A stretch of DNA of 60,590 bases from CBFHSD01 sp965658375 (GTDB lineage: Bacteria > Bacteroidota > Bacteroidia > Flavobacteriales_G > Salibacteraceae): positions 1 through 60,590 of the forward strand of contig CBFHSD010000012.1 in NCBI GenBank assembly GCA_965658375.1, read 5' to 3'. The notes under the pieces were generated by a model. That model was not told where the DNA came from, made no database searches, and was given only the letters and a program-made list of their open reading frames with translations. This document shows positions 58,847-60,590 of the stretch, in pieces (within the stretch, counting starts at the first letter, position 1; every line of letters begins with the position of its first letter). A program made the position numbers and the translations under genes.

Positions 58847-60590
58847 TTAGAAAGTGTATTGGTAACCAATGGTCAATTGAATACCCGGAGAGAAAGCAGA
58901 GAATACTTGGTTCTGTGCTTCGTATGACTTGTACAACTGTTCCATGTCGTCATTCAAAATGTTATTGATTCTGAAGCTGATTTTTTGACGGTATTCATCA
59001 CCAAAGAACCTTTGTGCGTTGAAATTCAAACTGTGAAAGGCTTGAAGGTATACATCAGGTACACGTCCAGAACCTACAATTGCCAGTTGCTCACCTTGAA
59101 CATTGTAAGCCAATGTCAAAGAAGTTTTACTTTCATCTGGCAATTGGTAGGTAAAGTTAGCATTAATCATGTATGGAGATTGGCCAGCCATGGCTCTAGT
59201 ATCTTCCAATGTTTCTCCCGTTCTTAAGTTTCTTTCTCTTAGTTCATATTCGGTTAAGCCGTTGTTGTCTACAATAACCTCTTTCATATCAACGGCAGAC
59301 TGAATTAAACTTACGTTACCTGCAAAGAAGAATCTGCTTAAGAAAGTGTCATCAGTTACCTTACCAAGTGCCTTTCTAAATTCTACCTCTATACCTGCAA
59401 CCGTGCTCGTACCAGAGTTTCTAGGAGTTAACTGCTCAGGACCAGTAGCAAACGGAGTAATTTCAATGTGACCATCAAATTGTTTGTAGAAAACAGAAGC
59501 TGCTATGAGCTCTTTTGGCGACATGAAATATTCATAACGGAAATCAAAGTTATTGATGCTCGTTTGATCCAAGTCAACATTACCAATGAAGGTTCTGTTA
59601 GAAATAGGGTCAACTATTTGCGAAGGAGACTTTTCTCTAAATGAAGGACGTGCGATAGATCTGTTTGCAGACACGCGAATATTCATGTCTTCATTCAAAC
59701 TGTACACAGCATTAACAGAAGGCAAGAAATCTGTTGACTGAAGAGTTAAACTGTCATCAAACACTGTTCTACCATCACTATTTTGTCCAGTAAAGTATAA
59801 ACCAGTGGTCTCTATTCTTGCTCCGTAAATCAACTTCAATAAGCCTCCAACAGGGTGCTCTGCCATAACATAACCGCCACCAATGTATTGTCTTGCGCTG
59901 TACTGATTTGCTGGTTGAATATCACCTATTACATAGGTTCCTTCCTCGTTATCTGGTGTTGTCCAAATGTTTTCGTCTTGTAGATACCAATTTGGGTCGC
60001 CACTATTATTTTCGGTGTCAAAATTTCTAAATTGGTAGTTATTAAAAGTAAAGTCTCTGAATTTATATGTTCCGGCTAAACCGGTAGATAAAGTTGCTTT
60101 TTTGCTTCCTAGCAAAGGGAAGTGAAAGTCTAGGCGATTACTCTGATTGATTTCATTCAAATCTCTGTAAAACCTTTCCATTCCGCCTACTGTTGGATTC
60201 AATAAGGTTCCGTTAGGTATTTCTTCTAAACCAGTAGTTCTAAAGTCAGGATCATATACACGGGAGTATGACGTTGCATTCTTCCATTCCCATTTGAATT
60301 TTTCTGGTTGGTATTGTCCAGAAAGAATGAGTGAACCTAAAGATCTTTGAGTGAAGGTGAGTACATCTTCATAAACAGTTGAAGGATTTTGCTCCACATC
60401 AGTTTTCACTCGTTTGGCCGCACTTGATTCTCCACTTTGTGTCCAAAGTAGCGTTGCAGTGTGCGTACTTTTATCTGTTTTGACAGATCCGCTAGTTAAT
60501 GCACTCCACATAGTAGTGTACTTACCTACTTCTCCTACACGAGAAATTTGTTGGTCCATTTCATAATTGTCTGCATTCGTACTTTTTAAG
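58847..60590 (-). CDS. TonB-dependent receptor, C-terminal barrel (5' end outside window)
   Basis: The barrel part of a TonB-dependent outer membrane receptor. The reading frame stays open to the right edge (the codons before the ATG at 60559 read LKSTNADNYE), so the N-terminus and plug lie outside. About 580 residues are visible, with barrel strands (KFKWEWKNATSYSRVYDPDF, ALGKVTDDTFLSRFFFAGNVSLIQSAVDMKE, YMINANFTYQLPDESKTSLTLAYNVQGEQL) and a family end INNILNDDMEQLYKSYEAQN...IGYQYTF. The NxRxSANRSIARPSFRE segment is typical of receptors annotated as TonB-dependent or Outer membrane receptor FepA-like. The ligand is unknown. Confidence 0.9.
   Translation of the reverse strand, partial: LKSTNADNYEMDQQISRVGEVGKYTTMWSALTSGSVKTDKSTHTATLLWTQSGESSAAKRVKTDVEQNPSTVYEDVLTFTQRSLGSLILSGQYQPEKFKWEWKNATSYSRVYDPDFRTTGLEEIPNGTLLNPTVGGMERFYRDLNEINQSNRLDFHFPLLGSKKATLSTGLAGTYKFRDFTFNNYQFRNFDTENNSGDPNWYLQDENIWTTPDNEEGTYVIGDIQPANQYSARQYIGGGYVMAEHPVGGLLKLIYGARIETTGLYFTGQNSDGRTVFDDSLTLQSTDFLPSVNAVYSLNEDMNIRVSANRSIARPSFREKSPSQIVDPISNRTFIGNVDLDQTSINNFDFRYEYFMSPKELIAASVFYKQFDGHIEITPFATGPEQLTPRNSGTSTVAGIEVEFRKALGKVTDDTFLSRFFFAGNVSLIQSAVDMKEVIVDNNGLTEYELRERNLRTGETLEDTRAMAGQSPYMINANFTYQLPDESKTSLTLAYNVQGEQLAIVGSGRVPDVYLQAFHSLNFNAQRFFGDEYRQKISFRINNILNDDMEQLYKSYEAQNQVFSAFSPGIQLTIGYQYTF

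Noticed and set aside
1..60590. CRISPR arrays, tRNA or rRNA genes, insertion sequences, phage genes
   Set aside because: I found no regularly spaced repeats, no cloverleaf, no transposase or integrase motif in the coding regions.

Overview
The window looks like a chromosomal segment of a Bacteroidota bacterium, most likely a marine, AT-leaning member of Flavobacteriales (a Cryomorphaceae/Schleiferiaceae-like lineage is my guess). Supporting signs are type IX secretion (T9SS) C-terminal sorting domains, a PorV/PorQ-family protein, PorG-like DUF6089 proteins, TonB receptors with a carboxypeptidase-like N-terminal domain, many lipoproteins, and promoters with the Bacteroidota -7 box TAnnTTTG. 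I see no tRNA, rRNA, CRISPR array, insertion sequence or phage gene. Genes are densely packed, with many 1-17 nt overlaps and several GTG/TTG starts.

Layout: (1) 1-9.9 kb: the 3' part of recJ, then two ECF sigma-factor modules, each with a downstream single-pass membrane protein resembling an anti-sigma factor, flanking dnaG. One partner carries a C-terminal outer-membrane-barrel-like domain; the other carries TPR-like sequence. A barrel-less TonB plug protein sits just upstream of the second sigma gene. (2) 10-22.9 kb: nfu, gamma-carbonic anhydrase and murI, then a conserved envelope block read leftwards (CBS protein, single-POTRA Omp85 protein, nadK, two DUF6089/PorG-like proteins, uppS, bamA, two Skp/OmpH chaperones), with pdxJ and an alpha/beta hydrolase divergent from it.

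(3) 22.9-35.1 kb: a long leftward cluster of secreted and surface proteins: an EEP-family nuclease with a T9SS tail, a 725-aa secreted protein, a 742-aa OB-fold-like T9SS protein, a strong terminator, a lipoprotein, a large TonB receptor, a PorV/PorQ protein and an NHL-propeller lipoprotein. It looks like a surface system, perhaps for nucleic acid or phosphate-containing substrates (inference). (4) 35.2-44 kb: polyprenol-phosphate mannosyltransferase, dihydroorotase, DUF4296 lipoprotein, an SDR epimerase, a membrane protein, flavin reductase, a 56-aa Lacal_2735-like protein, folE and several small envelope proteins.

(5) 44-51.3 kb: a DUF4476 protein, a 417-bp gene-free stretch containing a perfect 54-bp palindrome, and an SOS-mutasome-like cassette: Y-family polymerase, SRAP/HMCES DNA-protein crosslink protein and a DnaE-type polymerase with degenerate PHP ligands. 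By eye this cassette is richer in G+C than its surroundings. (6) 51.3-60.6 kb: rlmF, tyrS, a two-domain fasciclin lipoprotein, a LuxE/PaaK-like adenylating protein, a Na/Pi cotransporter, an OmpR-type regulator lacking the phospho-acceptor Asp, and a TonB receptor cut by the right edge.

The best candidates for something undescribed are the inner-membrane/outer-membrane-barrel anti-sigma-like hybrid, the surface cluster with separate OB-fold and nuclease proteins, the palindrome beside the mutasome cassette, and the DnaG lacking all four zinc ligands. Functional statements are based on reading motifs by eye; no database search was possible.
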